Shown here piece by piece: positions 1 through 7,560 of a stretch of 64,000 nt of DNA (position 1 is the stretch's first letter; every line of letters starts with the position of its first letter). Origin of the DNA: Sphingobacterium oryzagri. GTDB taxonomy: Bacteria; Bacteroidota; Bacteroidia; Sphingobacteriales; Sphingobacteriaceae. Below the pieces are notes generated by a model that searched no databases, was not told the DNA's origin, and saw nothing but the letters and a program-made list of their open reading frames with translations. Made by a program: the position numbers and the translations under genes. The stretch is from assembly GCF_028736175.1 (NCBI RefSeq), contig NZ_CP117880.1, positions 186,001-250,000 on the forward strand. Direction: 5' to 3'.

Positions 1-372
1 GATTACTGGACGCCGGATAATCAAGATGCGTTCTATCCGGCAGCGTTTAACAATGCCGGTACAGCCAACGTCAATAATATGCAAGTACAATCTCGTTATT
101 TATTGGACATGTCTTACTTGCGGATGAAAAACATCACATTGGGATATTCTTTACCACAATCGGTGTTGAGCCCCATCAAGGTGAACAGTCTGCGCGTATA
201 CATCGCGTTGGAAAATTTCCTAACCTGGGATAAACTTAATGGTCTACCGATTGATCCGGAGGCTGTAGGTGGATTCTCTATGTTTGATGAAACGAATTAC
301 AACAGCGGACGTATCGGTGTCGGAACACCAACCTTTAAAAGTGCGTCATTTGGTTTGCAGTTGAATTTTTAA
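1..372 (+). CDS. SusC/RagA-family TonB-linked outer-membrane transporter, C-terminal end only
   Basis: The reading frame is open from base 1 and stops at 372, so about 123 C-terminal residues of a gene that begins before the window are present. They carry the usual last strands of a SusC barrel: YLRMKNITLGYSLP, a VYIALENFLTWDK strand, the GLPIDPEAVGG turn that often closes SusC proteins, and a final FGLQLNF strand ending in Phe, as expected for barrel insertion. The family imports oligomers across the outer membrane with a SusD lid. Its stop codon shares one base with the start of the SusD gene, so the two are cotranscribed. The substrate cannot be read from this fragment. Confidence 0.9.
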   Translation, partial: DYWTPDNQDAFYPAAFNNAGTANVNNMQVQSRYLLDMSYLRMKNITLGYSLPQSVLSPIKVNSLRVYIALENFLTWDKLNGLPIDPEAVGGFSMFDETNYNSGRIGVGTPTFKSASFGLQLNF

Positions 373-2240
373 TGCGAAAAACGATGAAAAAAATAACCTC
401 TATACTGCTGGGCACAGCAATGCTATTCACCGGCTGCAGCGATCTGCTGGATCGACCAGAGTTGAATCAGATTGAAGATTCGGAATCTTCGTATTGGCGA
501 GATGAAAACGATTTACGTCTTTTTGCCAATGATTTTTATGCCAATTATTTCGTGGGCTATAATACCGGTTTTGGAACGGCCTATGCGCCTTTGGTGGGCT
601 TTAATTTTTCAGACGATTTAACAGCGCAAGGCGCACAAACTAATTTGCTTGGTTCGGTGCCTACCGGTGCCGGTGGGAGTAGCGCGACTACGACGAGCAC
701 ATTACGCCTCGAGCATCCCGGACCAAACTGGAATTTTTACTGGGTGCGCAAATCCAACATCATGATTGATCGTTTGGAAAATGTTGCCAAACCGAAATTA
801 ACCGAAGTAGCTTTTAACCACTGGATGGCGGTAGGCCGATTTTTCAGGGGCTATGAATACAGCCGATTGGTAAGCAATTTCGGTGATGTGCCTTACTTTG
901 ATCGCGAGGTTGTGGCAACCGACTTTGACCAGATGTACAAAGCACGCGACAATCGGGGCGAGGTGATGGATCGTGTGTATGCCGATTTTCAGTTTGTACT
1001 GGCCAATATGCGCGAAGATGACGGTGTGGGTTTTGTCAATCGGTACGCGGCAGCGGCGTTGATTTCTAACCTGATGCTTTTTGAAGGATCTTGGCAACAC
1101 TATCATGGACTGGATGCCGCACGTGCCAAAAAATACCTGGAGATGGCGCGTGACGCTGCGCAATATGTGATGGATAGCGGAAAATGGAGTTTTACGACTG
1201 ATTTTAAGAGCTTGTTTGCTTCTGATAACCTTGCCGGAAATCCAGAAGTTATATTTTACCGCACCTATGACGATGCTTTGGCTGTACGTCATTCGGTTGG
1301 CTCTTACAGCAACGGTACAGAAGGACAAGGACGATCAGCAAATTTAAACTTGCTGAAAGCTTTTATCTGCAACGACGGTCAGGTCTGGCAAAACTCTTCA
1401 GTAGCCGGCGCGTCTAGCTTCCGTTTGCAAAATCTCGCAAAAACACGAGATCCAAGGTTTGAAGCTACATTTATGGATACTATCAATACGCCGGCGACAG
1501 GAACCTTTGTTTATGCGCATAAATTTGCCGGTCGGGATGCCCTGGATTTTATCGGACGTACCTATCCCGCCAAATGGGCGAGTAACACGAATATCAACGA
1601 CGCGCCGATTGCGCGGTTGGCAGAAGTGGCATTAAACTGGATTGAAGCGAAACAGATTCTTGCCGAGTTTTTTGGCGAAACCGCCGTTTCGCAAGGTGAC
1701 TTGGATAAGTCTATCAATGCCATTCGTAACAGACCGTTGGATGCTGTGGCTGTGGAAAAAGGCGTGATCAAGACAGCACCCTTATCACTGGCGTCTATCC
1801 CAAATGACCCGGATCGCGATGCCGACGTTTCAGCGTTAATGTGGGAAATCCGCAGGGAAAGACGCATGGAGTTTGTGTTTGAATATGCACGTATTCAAGA
1901 TATCCGTCGTTGGAAAAAGCTAACCTACTTAAATTACAATAAAAACGAATACAAGCTCGGCTCCTGGGTGAATGGTCCGGTTGATTTTCGTGATAGAGCC
2001 AACCCAGGAAAAATCTTGGCCACGTTTCGCAATGTATTACAGGTTATGAAAGCAAATGGAACGATCGTTACTTACAATGGTACGAATGATGCCGACATGG
2101 TGGGATACTATGTGGCTCGAAATTTTTCGAATCGTTTGGCTATTCAGGATCGAAACTACTTGTCGCCTATTAGTCTTGCGCTAATCCAGGAATACCAAGA
2201 TCGCGGATACAGCTTGACACAAACCCCCGGTTGGGAATAA
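372..2240 (+). CDS. SusD/RagB-family nutrient-binding outer-membrane lipoprotein
   Basis: 622 residues. The N-terminus is a lipoprotein signal, KKITSILLGTAMLFTGC, with the lipidated Cys at residue 22. The body is the alpha-helical (TPR-like) SusD fold: an early SYWRDENDLRLFANDFY segment, a middle ALISNLMLFEGSW helix, and the C-terminal RRERRMEFVFEYARIQDIRRWK segment, ending in LTQTPGW, close to the usual NPGW-type end. It should cap the SusC barrel and bind the incoming glycan or peptide at the cell surface. The ATG at 372 overlaps the susC stop (TAATG); an in-frame ATG at 384 is an alternative start that keeps the signal peptide. Substrate unknown, though the genes that follow hint at cell-wall material. 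Confidence 0.93.
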   Translation: MRKTMKKITSILLGTAMLFTGCSDLLDRPELNQIEDSESSYWRDENDLRLFANDFYANYFVGYNTGFGTAYAPLVGFNFSDDLTAQGAQTNLLGSVPTGAGGSSATTTSTLRLEHPGPNWNFYWVRKSNIMIDRLENVAKPKLTEVAFNHWMAVGRFFRGYEYSRLVSNFGDVPYFDREVVATDFDQMYKARDNRGEVMDRVYADFQFVLANMREDDGVGFVNRYAAAALISNLMLFEGSWQHYHGLDAARAKKYLEMARDAAQYVMDSGKWSFTTDFKSLFASDNLAGNPEVIFYRTYDDALAVRHSVGSYSNGTEGQGRSANLNLLKAFICNDGQVWQNSSVAGASSFRLQNLAKTRDPRFEATFMDTINTPATGTFVYAHKFAGRDALDFIGRTYPAKWASNTNINDAPIARLAEVALNWIEAKQILAEFFGETAVSQGDLDKSINAIRNRPLDAVAVEKGVIKTAPLSLASIPNDPDRDADVSALMWEIRRERRMEFVFEYARIQDIRRWKKLTYLNYNKNEYKLGSWVNGPVDFRDRANPGKILATFRNVLQVMKANGTIVTYNGTNDADMVGYYVARNFSNRLAIQDRNYLSPISLALIQEYQDRGYSLTQTPGWE

Positions 2241-2262
2241 TACAAATAATTAACAAGTGGTT

Positions 2263-2293
2263 GTCTATCCCGTTTGTCATGAATGGGGTAGAC
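2263..2293 (+). other. stem-loop between susD and the phosphoesterase gene
   Basis: GTCTATCCC (2263-2271) can pair with GGGGTAGAC (2285-2293) over nine positions with one G-T wobble and a 13-base loop. A short T run (ATTTTTAT) lies about eight bases beyond. It could be a weak terminator or an mRNA-processing hairpin that lowers expression of the next gene. Role is inferred. Confidence 0.4.
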
Positions 2294-2327
2294 CGCCGCT
2301 ATTTTTATGCAGCTACTATAAAGGATC

Positions 2328-4181
2328 ATGAAGCAGGTTATTTTCATTCTTTGTCTCATCTTTAGCCAAATCTTGCAGGCGCAACAGTCTTTTAAATTTG
2401 CGCAGGTAACCGATACGCATGTGGGAGGCGCGACGGGAGCAGATGATTTGCGCCGTACCGTTAAAGATCTAAATACGCAAACCGACATTGATTTTGTGAT
2501 TCTGTCGGGTGATGTGACGGAGTTTGGTTCGGATCAAGAGCTAGCGCTGGCAAAGCAAATTTTGGATAGCCTACACTTGCCGCTTTATGTTATTCCGGGC
2601 AACCATGATAGCAACTGGTCGGAGAGCGGCGCCAATTCTTTTCGACGCGTTTTTGCTGGCGAAACCTTTTTCTTCCGGCACAAAGGCTACCAGTTTATGG
2701 GAACGACATCCGGGCCAAATATGCGAATGGGCCCGGGGCAGATTCCGCGGGAAAACCTCTTGTGGATGGATTCGATATTTACCGCCAATCCGGATAAGGA
2801 AACACCGCTTATTTACATCAACCACTATCCACAAGATTCTTCCTTAAACAATTGGTATGAAGCCATTGATCGGCTGAAAACCCGAAACGTGCAACTCTTA
2901 CTTTGCGGGCACGGACATATCAACAAACAATACGACTGGGAAGGTATTCCCGGCGTAATGGGCAGGTCAAACCTGCGTGCGAAAGATACTATCGGTGGCT
3001 ATAATATTATTAGTGTAGGAGCGGGTTATGCGCGTTATGCTGTTCGGCGGCCTCTGGTAAAAACAGAACCGATCTGGGCAGAAGTGCCGCTAAAAAAGCA
3101 GGATTTTGGTCGCTCGGCGACCGTTTACAAGCGTCCCAACTATGCCGTGAATGATCGATATAGCGATCGTGTGGAGGAAGTTTGGCGTTTTCAGGACGAT
3201 GCTGATCTCGGCGCTGGCTTTGCTACGTATAAAAATTTAGCGATAACGGCTAACACGGCCGGACGCGTTTACGCGCTTGATCTCCGTACCGGAAAAAAAA
3301 TATGGAGCTACCAAACTGGCGGAAAAGTATACGCTACGCCTGCCGTCTGGAAAAACTACCTGGTCGTCGGTTCGTCGGATGGTTTTATTTACGGCCTGGA
3401 TGCCCGCAATGGTGCGTTACGCTGGAAACTTGTGGCAAAAAAAGCGGTTCTAGGCAGTGCGCTGCTGGTAAAAGGTGTTGCGTATGTTGGCGCTTCAGAT
3501 AGTGTCTTCCGTGCTATCGATGTCAAAACGGGAAAGCTGCTGTGGCATTTTGATGAGGTGAAAGGCTACGTGTCAGCGAAACCTACCTGGGCAGACAACC
3601 AAGTGGTTTTTGGCTCTTGGGGAAATGGATTTTACGCGTTGGATGCACGGACAGGAAAACTAAACTGGTCGTGGGACAATGGACAGCAGAATCGCATGTT
3701 TTCCGCTGCGGCATGTTATCCGGTATTTACGGCCGGGCGACTGTTTATCGTCGCGCCCGATCGTTACATGACCTGTTTGTCTGCGAAATCTGGCGAGGTA
3801 ATATGGCGTGAAAAGCGCGATAGTATCCGCGTGCGCGAATCCATGGGGCTGGCGAAGCATGAACAGGTTGTGTATGTTAAAACGATGGACGGAAACCTGT
3901 TAGGCGTGTCTACAGATGCGGATAAGATGGACGTGACCTGGCAATCCAATTTGCAATTGCCCTACGAGCTGGCGCCCTCGGCTATCGAAACCAATGGTAA
4001 ATCGGTTTTCGTGCCGAGCCATGCCGGGCTTTTGTCGGCTGTAAATAGCGTCGACGGCAAGTTGGAATGGCAGTACAAGTTTGCTAACGCGTTGATAAAT
4101 CCTATTCTCATATTGAAAAACGGTCAGCTTTTAGCATCGAGTATGGATGGCGTAATCATTAAACTACAAATTAAGGAATGA
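2328..4181 (+). CDS. secreted calcineurin-like metallophosphoesterase fused to a PQQ-like beta-propeller
   Basis: 617 residues with a signal peptide (MKQVIFILCLIFSQILQAQ). Residues 20-260 are a calcineurin-type phosphoesterase: D29 and H31 (TDTHVG), D62 (SGDVTE), N92/H93 (GNHD), H166 (NHYPQ), and H195/H197 (GHGH), the full two-metal ligand set. Residues 285-617 are repeated propeller blades of the PQQ/PQQ-like type, for example VYALDLRTGKKIWSYQT and IYGLDARNGALRWKL. It probably acts in the periplasm or at the surface, releasing phosphate or cutting a phosphodiester, with the propeller for binding. An AAGGA motif sits just before the ATG. It lies 87 bases after susD and may be in the same operon. 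The actual substrate is unknown. Confidence 0.88.
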   Translation: MKQVIFILCLIFSQILQAQQSFKFAQVTDTHVGGATGADDLRRTVKDLNTQTDIDFVILSGDVTEFGSDQELALAKQILDSLHLPLYVIPGNHDSNWSESGANSFRRVFAGETFFFRHKGYQFMGTTSGPNMRMGPGQIPRENLLWMDSIFTANPDKETPLIYINHYPQDSSLNNWYEAIDRLKTRNVQLLLCGHGHINKQYDWEGIPGVMGRSNLRAKDTIGGYNIISVGAGYARYAVRRPLVKTEPIWAEVPLKKQDFGRSATVYKRPNYAVNDRYSDRVEEVWRFQDDADLGAGFATYKNLAITANTAGRVYALDLRTGKKIWSYQTGGKVYATPAVWKNYLVVGSSDGFIYGLDARNGALRWKLVAKKAVLGSALLVKGVAYVGASDSVFRAIDVKTGKLLWHFDEVKGYVSAKPTWADNQVVFGSWGNGFYALDARTGKLNWSWDNGQQNRMFSAAACYPVFTAGRLFIVAPDRYMTCLSAKSGEVIWREKRDSIRVRESMGLAKHEQVVYVKTMDGNLLGVSTDADKMDVTWQSNLQLPYELAPSAIETNGKSVFVPSHAGLLSAVNSVDGKLEWQYKFANALINPILILKNGQLLASSMDGVIIKLQIKE

Positions 4182-4239
4182 CCGTAAATTTTTTTCAAAA
4201 GATATGGATACGATATCGTTTAAGAACATTTTAATTTAA

Positions 4240-4247
4240 TACATTTG
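4240..4247 (+). promoter_or_regulatory. possible -7 promoter element for murQ
   Basis: TACATTTG matches the Bacteroidota -7 consensus TAnnTTTG. No good TTTG lies at the expected upstream spacing (nearest is TTTA, 17 bases away), and it would leave a leader of about 170 bases before the murQ start, so it is tentative. Confidence 0.3.
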
Positions 4248-4425
4248 ACCTTAATTAGCAGATAGCGAGCGTCTTTTTGGAGGATACAGCATTATGCTGC
4301 TCGTTAAACTACGATAAAGGGTTATTAAGCAGAATGTTGCAGGTGTATTCATAAAATTATGCGTTTTTGTGCGTGTTTTATTTGGAAATTTGCATATTTG
4401 TAAGGATGAAGATTTTTGTTGAACT

Positions 4426-5241
4426 ATGATTAGAGTTACGGAAAAGGAGTCAAATTACCAGGACTTAGACAAGATGTCTGTTCATGATTTGTTGACCAAC
4501 ATGAATAAAGAAGATCAAACAGTGCCTTTGGCCGTGGAAAAAGCCATTCCGCAGCTGGAGAAACTCATTGCTGTTACCGTAGCGAAGATGAAATTAGGTG
4601 GGCGCTTATTTTATATCGGTGCCGGCACCAGCGGTCGTCTGGGTATTTTAGACGCGTCTGAATGTCCACCGACTTTTGGCGTTCCGTTTGATTGGGTAGT
4701 GGGTTTGATTGCAGGCGGCGATGGAGCGATTCGCAAAGCGGTAGAATTTTCGGAAGACGATCAGGAACAAGCCTGGAAAGATATGCAGGAATTTGGCATG
4801 ACGGAAAACGATGTGATCATCGGAATCGCTGCTTCGGGCACAACACCTTACGTGATCGGTGGACTGACAAAAGCAAATGAGGAAGGGTTGGTAACAGGTT
4901 GCATCGTGTGCAATATTGAGTCGCCGATAGCGGCCGTGGCACAATATCCGGTAGAGGTCGTGGTTGGCCCCGAGTTTGTGACCGGATCAACACGTCTGAA
5001 ATCAGGTACTGCACAAAAGTTGGTCTTAAATATGTTGAGTACATCTGTTATGATTCAGCTGGGTCGCGTCAAAGGAAATAAAATGGTCGATATGCAGCTG
5101 TCTAATATCAAATTAGTGGCGCGCGGCGTTCGTATGGTTATGGAAGAGACCGGAGCCGACGAAGAAACGGCGACAGCTTGGCTGGAACGTTATGGTAACG
5201 TTCGGGAAGCTATCGAGCACAGCCGCGCAACAAAAGAGTAG
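4426..5241 (+). CDS. murQ: N-acetylmuramic acid 6-phosphate etherase MurQ
   Basis: 271 residues, slightly shorter than the roughly 300 usual for the family. A SIS domain carries the sugar-phosphate loop YIGAGTSGRLGILDASECPP and the second loop IGIAASGTTPYV. E79 and E110 have the same 31-residue spacing as the catalytic Glu83 and Glu114 of the E. coli enzyme. MurQ cleaves the lactyl ether of MurNAc-6-P to give GlcNAc-6-P and D-lactate in the cytoplasm, the last specific step of cell-wall sugar recycling. A symporter gene follows 105 bases downstream. A MurNAc kinase or anhydro-MurNAc kinase is not in the window, so the phosphorylated substrate must be made by a gene elsewhere. Confidence 0.95.
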   Translation: MIRVTEKESNYQDLDKMSVHDLLTNMNKEDQTVPLAVEKAIPQLEKLIAVTVAKMKLGGRLFYIGAGTSGRLGILDASECPPTFGVPFDWVVGLIAGGDGAIRKAVEFSEDDQEQAWKDMQEFGMTENDVIIGIAASGTTPYVIGGLTKANEEGLVTGCIVCNIESPIAAVAQYPVEVVVGPEFVTGSTRLKSGTAQKLVLNMLSTSVMIQLGRVKGNKMVDMQLSNIKLVARGVRMVMEETGADEETATAWLERYGNVREAIEHSRATKE

Positions 5242-5346
5242 CGGCTGGTTTTCTATCCGCTCTTCAACGTCCTTACCTAAACTTAATAAACAGCAACCAC
5301 AATCCTACACCGACTACCTAATACAAATTACCTAATACGAACTACC

Positions 5347-6834
5347 ATGTCACCATTTATATTACTGACTTTTTTATTTGTCTACTTCGGGATGCTGCTT
5401 ACGGTGTCTTATTTTACCTCGAAAAATACGGCAGATAATTCTACCTTCTTTGTTGCAAACCGTAATTCCAAATGGTATATGGTCGCTTTCGGAATGATCG
5501 GAACCGCATTGTCTGGCGTGACTTTTATCTCGGTGCCCGGCGCCGTAGGAACGTCAAACTTCAGTTATTTCCAGTTTGTGATTGGTAATGCTCTTGGCTT
5601 TATCGTTATTGCCTATGTACTTTTGCCGCTTTATTACCGCATGAACCTGACATCGATCTACACGTATCTCGAAGAGCGACTGGGGCATAAAAGCTACAAG
5701 ACGGGCGCGATGATCTTTTTAATCTCGCGGACTATTGGCTCGGCCTTTCGTTTGTATTTGGTGGCGATCATTTTGCAAAAATTTATTTTTGATGCCTGGA
5801 ATGTGCCTTTTGGTATAACGGTAGCCGGCTGTTTGATCTTGATTTGGCTATACACCAATAAGGGCGGGCTTAAAACTATTATTATTACCGATACGCTGCA
5901 AACGTTTTGTCTGCTATTGGCCGTGATGCTGTCCATTTACTTTATGGCAGATGGTCTTGGTTTGTCCATGATGGATGCTTTTGAGCGTGTTAAAGATAGT
6001 TCGTACGCACAAATCGTGGTTTGGGAGGACCTCCTGGGCAATAAAAATCATTTCTGGAAACATGTCATTGGCGGCGCTTTTGCCACGATCGCAATGACTG
6101 GATTGGATCAGGATCTGATGCAGAAAAACCTCAGTATGCGCACGATTGGCGAAGCACAGAAAAACATGCTGACGTTTACCGGTATTTTTGTGGTGATCAA
6201 TTTGTTCTTTTTGGCTGTAGGCGCATTGCTTTATATTTACGTGGCAGATAAAGGTATTGACATGACAATGCTGCGTACGCCCGATTACCTTTATCCAGAG
6301 ATTGCATTAAATCATCTTTCGCTATCCGCAGGTATTATTTTCATGATGGGCCTGACGGCAGCCACCTTTGCCACTACGGATTCCGCATTGACCGCGTTAA
6401 CCACGTCGTACTGTGTCGATTTCTTGAATTTCAATAAGAAAGAAAATCCAAACGATCCACGGTTGGTCAGGCAGCGTAATATGGTGCATTTTGTTTTTAG
6501 CATCGTGATGCTTTTAGTAATCTTGGTTTTTCGTTTGTTAAACGATGATTCGGTGGTTACCGCTATTTTTACAGCGGCGAGTTATACATATGGACCCTTA
6601 CTTGGTTTGTTTGCTTTCGGCATACTTACGCGCTACCGCGTTAAGGATCATTTAGTGCCTTACTTTTGCGTGCTTTCGCCGCTTATTTGGTACGTACTCA
6701 ACACCTATTATATTATGCCGCATACGGCATACCGTATTGGTTTTGAGTTGATTGTTTACAACGGGTTAACTACGTTTGTCTTGCTTTGGCTTACTTCCCC
6801 AGGGAAGCTGCCTGCAGAGCGAGCTGCTTTTTAG
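5347..6834 (+). CDS. sodium:solute symporter (SSS family) next to murQ
   Basis: 495 residues with about 13 hydrophobic segments. Early residues FVANRNSKWYMVAFGMIGTA and TFISVPGAVG are typical of the SSS family, and later ATFATTDSALTALTTS corresponds to the conserved TM8 sodium-site region. It should import a small organic solute with Na+. Position directly after murQ suggests the substrate is a wall-derived sugar such as MurNAc; Tannerella forsythia has an analogous transporter-kinase-etherase group (murTKQ). The substrate is inferred from context only. The ATG at 5347 is the natural start. Confidence 0.88.
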   Translation: MSPFILLTFLFVYFGMLLTVSYFTSKNTADNSTFFVANRNSKWYMVAFGMIGTALSGVTFISVPGAVGTSNFSYFQFVIGNALGFIVIAYVLLPLYYRMNLTSIYTYLEERLGHKSYKTGAMIFLISRTIGSAFRLYLVAIILQKFIFDAWNVPFGITVAGCLILIWLYTNKGGLKTIIITDTLQTFCLLLAVMLSIYFMADGLGLSMMDAFERVKDSSYAQIVVWEDLLGNKNHFWKHVIGGAFATIAMTGLDQDLMQKNLSMRTIGEAQKNMLTFTGIFVVINLFFLAVGALLYIYVADKGIDMTMLRTPDYLYPEIALNHLSLSAGIIFMMGLTAATFATTDSALTALTTSYCVDFLNFNKKENPNDPRLVRQRNMVHFVFSIVMLLVILVFRLLNDDSVVTAIFTAASYTYGPLLGLFAFGILTRYRVKDHLVPYFCVLSPLIWYVLNTYYIMPHTAYRIGFELIVYNGLTTFVLLWLTSPGKLPAERAAF

Positions 6835-6850
6835 AATAATTGCAAGATTT

Positions 6851-6881
6851 TTTCAGCAACTGACCAAAAAATGTATCTTTG
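6851..6881 (+). promoter_or_regulatory. promoter of tRNA-Val(GAC)
   Basis: TATCTTTG at 6874-6881 matches TAnnTTTG exactly, with TTTC 19 bases upstream at 6851. The tRNA begins 19 bases after the box, a normal short leader. Confidence 0.6.
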
Positions 6882-6900
6882 TGTCGCTGAAAATACCATC

Positions 6901-6978
6901 GGGAAATTAGCTCAGCTGGTTTAGAGCACTACCTCGACAAGGTAGGGGTCACTGGTTCGAACCCAGTATTTCCCACCA
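6901..6978 (+). tRNA. tRNA-Val, anticodon GAC, CCA encoded
   Basis: Acceptor GGGAAAT pairs with ATTTCCC, the D stem is GCTC/GAGC, the anticodon stem is CTACC/GGTAG and the T stem is ACTGG/CCAGT with loop TTCGAAC. The seven-base anticodon loop is TCGACAA, giving anticodon GAC (valine, GUC/GUU). The discriminator is A and CCA is encoded. Unusually the base before the anticodon (position 33) is C rather than the nearly universal U. Confidence 0.95.
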
Positions 6979-6981
6979 ACT
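6970..6981 (+). repeat. direct repeat copy 1 at the tRNA-Val 3' end
   Basis: TTCCCACCAACT here, covering the last bases of the tRNA, is repeated exactly at 7124-7135. Twelve bases match and both flanks differ. Confidence 0.6.
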
Positions 6982-7022
6982 AAAAAAACTTCTATCGGAA
7001 ACGATGGAAGTTTTTTTAGTTT
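6979..7022 (+). terminator. rho-independent terminator of tRNA-Val(GAC)
   Basis: ACTAAAAAAACTTC pairs with GAAGTTTTTTTAGT, with an inner ATCG/CGAT stem closed by a GAAA tetraloop. The T run falls in the 3' arm. It starts directly after the CCA end. Confidence 0.85.
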
Positions 7023-7507
7023 TAGCCTATTTGATCCTACCCGATATCGCATGGGTATGCGCAAAGTACCGCTATAAGTAACTGATCTTGATGCAATCAA
7101 TACATAAGTCGTTTCCGCTTTCCTTCCCACCAACTTGCCGTCGCTCGCCGCGGCTGGCCTTTCTTGGTGGAATCCAAGGGCGCTTTTTTTTTTAATCTCC
7201 CGAAGGTGGTTTATCACACGAGTGAACGTTCAAAAAGCAATACGCTTTCCAAGCTGGAATCACATCAAAACCGTCTTGGGGGAATTTCGATATAATCCTT
7301 AGGTTTTACACCTTCACACAGTTCCATGCGCGTTGCTTTTTCACGCAAAAGCAGGAGACGCTTGATTGGCGGTTCCCCACCCGGCAAGAGAGATTAAGTA
7401 GATAGCCGCGCAGAGATTAAGCAACGGGTTTTCAGTAAAACTTAGGTCAGCGACCTTTTACTAGGGGTTAATCTTTGTTAAACAAACTCTTGGGTTGCTG
7501 TGCATTC
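7023..7507 (+). other. gene-free stretch with hairpins
   Basis: No convincing protein gene on either strand; the reverse-strand frame that crosses the tRNA has no recognisable product. Visible structure: a second copy of the tRNA 3' end (7124-7135), a hairpin TGCTTTT/AAAAGCA at 7334-7353, a longer one at 7434-7462 (AGTAAAA, GGTC, loop AGC, GACC, TTTTACT with a four-base bulge), and two copies of AGAGATTAAG near 7388 and 7412. A small RNA is possible but not shown. Confidence 0.4.
7124..7135 (+). repeat. direct repeat copy 2 of the tRNA-Val 3' end
   Basis: TTCCCACCAACT, identical to 6970-6981 and 154 bases downstream. It has the form of an attachment-site duplication at a tRNA 3' end, but no integrase is present. 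Confidence 0.5.
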
Positions 7508-7538
7508 TTGTAGGAACAGAAAAAATAACCTAAGTTTG
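7508..7538 (+). promoter_or_regulatory. promoter of the purine nucleoside phosphorylase gene
   Basis: TTG at 7508-7510, 20 bases, then TAAGTTTG at 7531-7538, an exact TAnnTTTG box. The start codon at 7561 follows after 22 bases. Confidence 0.65.
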
Positions 7539-7560
7539 AATAAAACAGATCTTTACATTC

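Noticed and set aside
4393..4400. CATATTTG box close to murQ
   Set aside because: First base mismatched and the nearest upstream TTTG is 23 bases away; weaker than the exact box at 4240, though its distance to the start would be better.
6921..7217. Reverse-strand open frame across tRNA-Val and its terminator
   Set aside because: It runs antisense through a tRNA and a terminator; the translation has no family features.
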